A stretch of 5,755 nucleotides of DNA, taken from the NCBI GenBank assembly GCA_028290595.1, contig JAQGJO010000426.1:1-5755 (forward strand), given 5' to 3'. Numbering within the stretch: position 1 is the stretch's first letter; the number at the start of each line of letters is the position of its first letter. The notes under the pieces were generated by a model that saw only the letters and a list, made by a program, of their open reading frames with translations, was not told the DNA's origin and did no database searches. The DNA is from Hyphomicrobiales bacterium (GTDB lineage: Bacteria; Pseudomonadota; Alphaproteobacteria; Rhizobiales; Beijerinckiaceae). The translations under genes were made by a program, and so were the position numbers. Below, in pieces: positions 4,426 through 5,755 of the stretch.

Positions 4426-5755
4426 CTACGCTCCGCCTTGCGGGCGGTTCTTGCGTTCCGCTTTTGACGGATGTTTCGGCTTTCCGCCCTTTGGCGGCCC
4501 GCTTCTTGGCTGATCGCCTCTTGATTGTTTTGGCCCGTGATCGTTTCTCACGTGCTCATTTCTTGGCGGCCTGCTCCTGGGCGGCTCAGCCGGGCCATCA
4601 TCAGGGCCACCGATCCGCTCAACGTGGACGTTCTCGCCGCCGGGGCGCTGCATGTTGGCCATGAATTGTGAGGCCACTTCCGCCACGACCTGGAATTTCG
4701 TCTCGTTGTCGAAGATGCGGATGACGCCGATGTCCTGTTTGGTGACCTTGCCCTTGCGGCAGAGCATCGGCAGCAGCCATTTCGGATCGGCGTTCTTGGT
4801 GCGGCCGATGTCGAGACGGAACCAGGCGCCGCCGGAGAAACCATCCCGGGTCGCCTTGAAGCTCTTGCCCGGTACTTTCTTGCCTTCGAAGCCGCCGTCA
4901 GAGCCTTTGCCCTCGAAGCTTTTGCCTTCGTAACTCCTGCTGCGCGGTTCGCGCCGCTCAGGCTCGTTGCCGGGATCGGCGACATCTTCAACGGAGGGAA
5001 GACGCGACCGATAGAGCCGCAACAGCGCGGCGCCAAGCTGTTCGGGCGTACGCTCGGCAAACAACTTGCGGCTCATCTCGATATCGTCTTCGCTCGGCGG
5101 CTCTGCCAGCAGCGGATCCTGCAGCAGGCGTTCCTGATCGAGCTTACGGATTTCGTCGATGGTCGGCGGGCCGCTCCAGGCAGCGCTGACTTTTGCATCG
5201 CGCAGCAATTGCTCGGCGCGGCGGCGGCGTGAAATGGGAATCAGCAGCGCGCTGACGCCCTTGCGCCCGGCGCGGCCGGTGCGGCCACTGCGGTGCTGCA
5301 GGGTCTCGGCGTCATGAGGCAGTTCAGCATGCACGACGAGGCCCAGATTGGGCAGGTCGATGCCACGCGCCGCAACGTCGGTGGCGACGCAGACGCGCGC
5401 GCGGCCGTCGCGCAAGGCCTGCATGGATTGATTGCGCTCGTGCTGGCTCAACTCGCCCGACAGCAGCACGGTCGAGAACCCACGCTCAAGCAGGGTTGCG
5501 TGCAGGTGGCGGACGGATTCGCGCGTGTTGCAGAAGACGATCGCCGTCTGCGCCTCGACGACGCGCAGCAGATTGACGACCGCGTGTTCGATCTCTTTCG
5601 GCGCGACACGGATGGCGCGATATTCGATATCGACATGGCCGCGCGCGCCGCCGGCGACTTCGATCCGCAGCGCGTCGCGCTGAAAGCGCTTGGCGAGCGT
5701 TGCGATGCCCTTGGGGATCGTGGCCGAGAACAGCAGGGTACGCCGCTCGCCGGGC
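4426..5755 (-). CDS. DEAD-box RNA helicase with DbpA-type RNA-binding domain, C-terminal part (cut by window edge)
   Basis: The frame is open to the right edge and ends at a TAG at 4426-4428. The visible 442 residues lack the first RecA domain with the Walker and DEAD motifs. Present are motif III SAT (visible residues 10-12), AIVFCNTR (71-78), ATDVAARGID (124-133) and HRSGRTGRAGRKG (154-166), which together define the second RecA domain of an ATP-dependent RNA helicase. Residues about 308-372, from GGAWFRLDIGR to QFMANM, match the DbpA RNA-binding domain that directs DbpA and CsdA/DeaD-type helicases to structured RNA such as rRNA. A Gly/Lys-rich linker (274-300) precedes it, and a basic Pro/Arg/Gly tail (373-442) follows. 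The expected full length is well above 600, nearer DeaD than DbpA. Likely roles are ribosome assembly and mRNA unfolding in the cytoplasm. A GTG at 5469 is internal and is not a start. The gene is convergent with the exported-protein operon. Confidence 0.95.
   Translation of the reverse strand, partial: PGERRTLLFSATIPKGIATLAKRFQRDALRIEVAGGARGHVDIEYRAIRVAPKEIEHAVVNLLRVVEAQTAIVFCNTRESVRHLHATLLERGFSTVLLSGELSQHERNQSMQALRDGRARVCVATDVAARGIDLPNLGLVVHAELPHDAETLQHRSGRTGRAGRKGVSALLIPISRRRRAEQLLRDAKVSAAWSGPPTIDEIRKLDQERLLQDPLLAEPPSEDDIEMSRKLFAERTPEQLGAALLRLYRSRLPSVEDVADPGNEPERREPRSRSYEGKSFEGKGSDGGFEGKKVPGKSFKATRDGFSGGAWFRLDIGRTKNADPKWLLPMLCRKGKVTKQDIGVIRIFDNETKFQVVAEVASQFMANMQRPGGENVHVERIGGPDDGPAEPPRSRPPRNEHVRNDHGPKQSRGDQPRSGPPKGGKPKHPSKAERKNRPQGGA
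4855..4935 (-). repeat. In-frame [YF]EGK repeats in the helicase linker
   Basis: Between the helicase core and the RNA-binding domain the protein reads SYEGK, SFEGK, then GSDG and GFEGK, then VPGKSFK (visible residues 277-300 with flanks). The three EGK units use varied codons, so this is a diverged protein repeat and not a fresh DNA duplication. It probably forms a flexible basic linker. Confidence 0.5.

Noticed and set aside
4855..4935. Repeated units in the helicase gene considered as a CRISPR-like or DNA tandem array
   Set aside because: The units are in-frame protein repeats of about five residues with diverged codons and no constant spacer structure.
5280..5469. GTG at 5469 as the start of a separate helicase-domain protein
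   Set aside because: The frame continues upstream with conserved helicase motifs III and IV to the window edge, so this codon is internal.

Overview
The window is GC-rich, densely coded DNA. Codon usage, gene content and the intergenic palindrome type suggest an alphaproteobacterium, probably Rhizobiales (Bradyrhizobium-like). This is inferred from style and not from a diagnostic marker. I see no mobile element, tRNA, rRNA or CRISPR array.

Layout. (a) On the minus strand, reading from 2883 down to 1, are three genes: an exported CocE/NonD-type serine hydrolase (2883-1114), a small Rid-family protein (1056-667), and the N-terminal 177 residues of a LysR-type regulator (532 to the left edge). 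The first two are 57 nt apart and probably co-transcribed. The regulator follows after a 134-nt gap that holds alternative inverted repeats. (b) Positions 2884-3030 form a divergent intergenic region with a perfect short palindrome, a second inverted repeat and a plausible sigma70-type promoter for the rightward genes. (c) On the plus strand, two exported proteins of unknown function (3031-3936 and 3946-4371) are 9 nt apart and form a tight operon. (d) A strong hairpin at 4390-4415 separates them from a convergent gene. (e) From 4426 to the right edge, on the minus strand, lies the C-terminal part of a DEAD-box RNA helicase with a DbpA-type RNA-binding domain and a basic disordered tail.

How they may work together. 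The hydrolase would cleave an ester or amide outside the cytoplasm, the Rid protein would act on a cytoplasmic reactive intermediate, and the LysR protein could sense a related compound. That link rests only on gene order. The two exported unknowns look like an independent envelope or periplasmic unit. The helicase is probably a housekeeping or cold-adaptation RNA remodelling gene unrelated to the rest.

The most interesting non-coding signal is in the 57-nt gap before the Rid gene. There the mRNA can fold so that the ribosome binding site lies inside a two-part stem, while the hairpin loop is complementary to the start codon region. I found no wholly new multi-gene system. The best leads are this possible RNA switch, the altered active-site motifs of the hydrolase, the Arg-to-Thr change in the Rid protein, and the two-gene exported unit.
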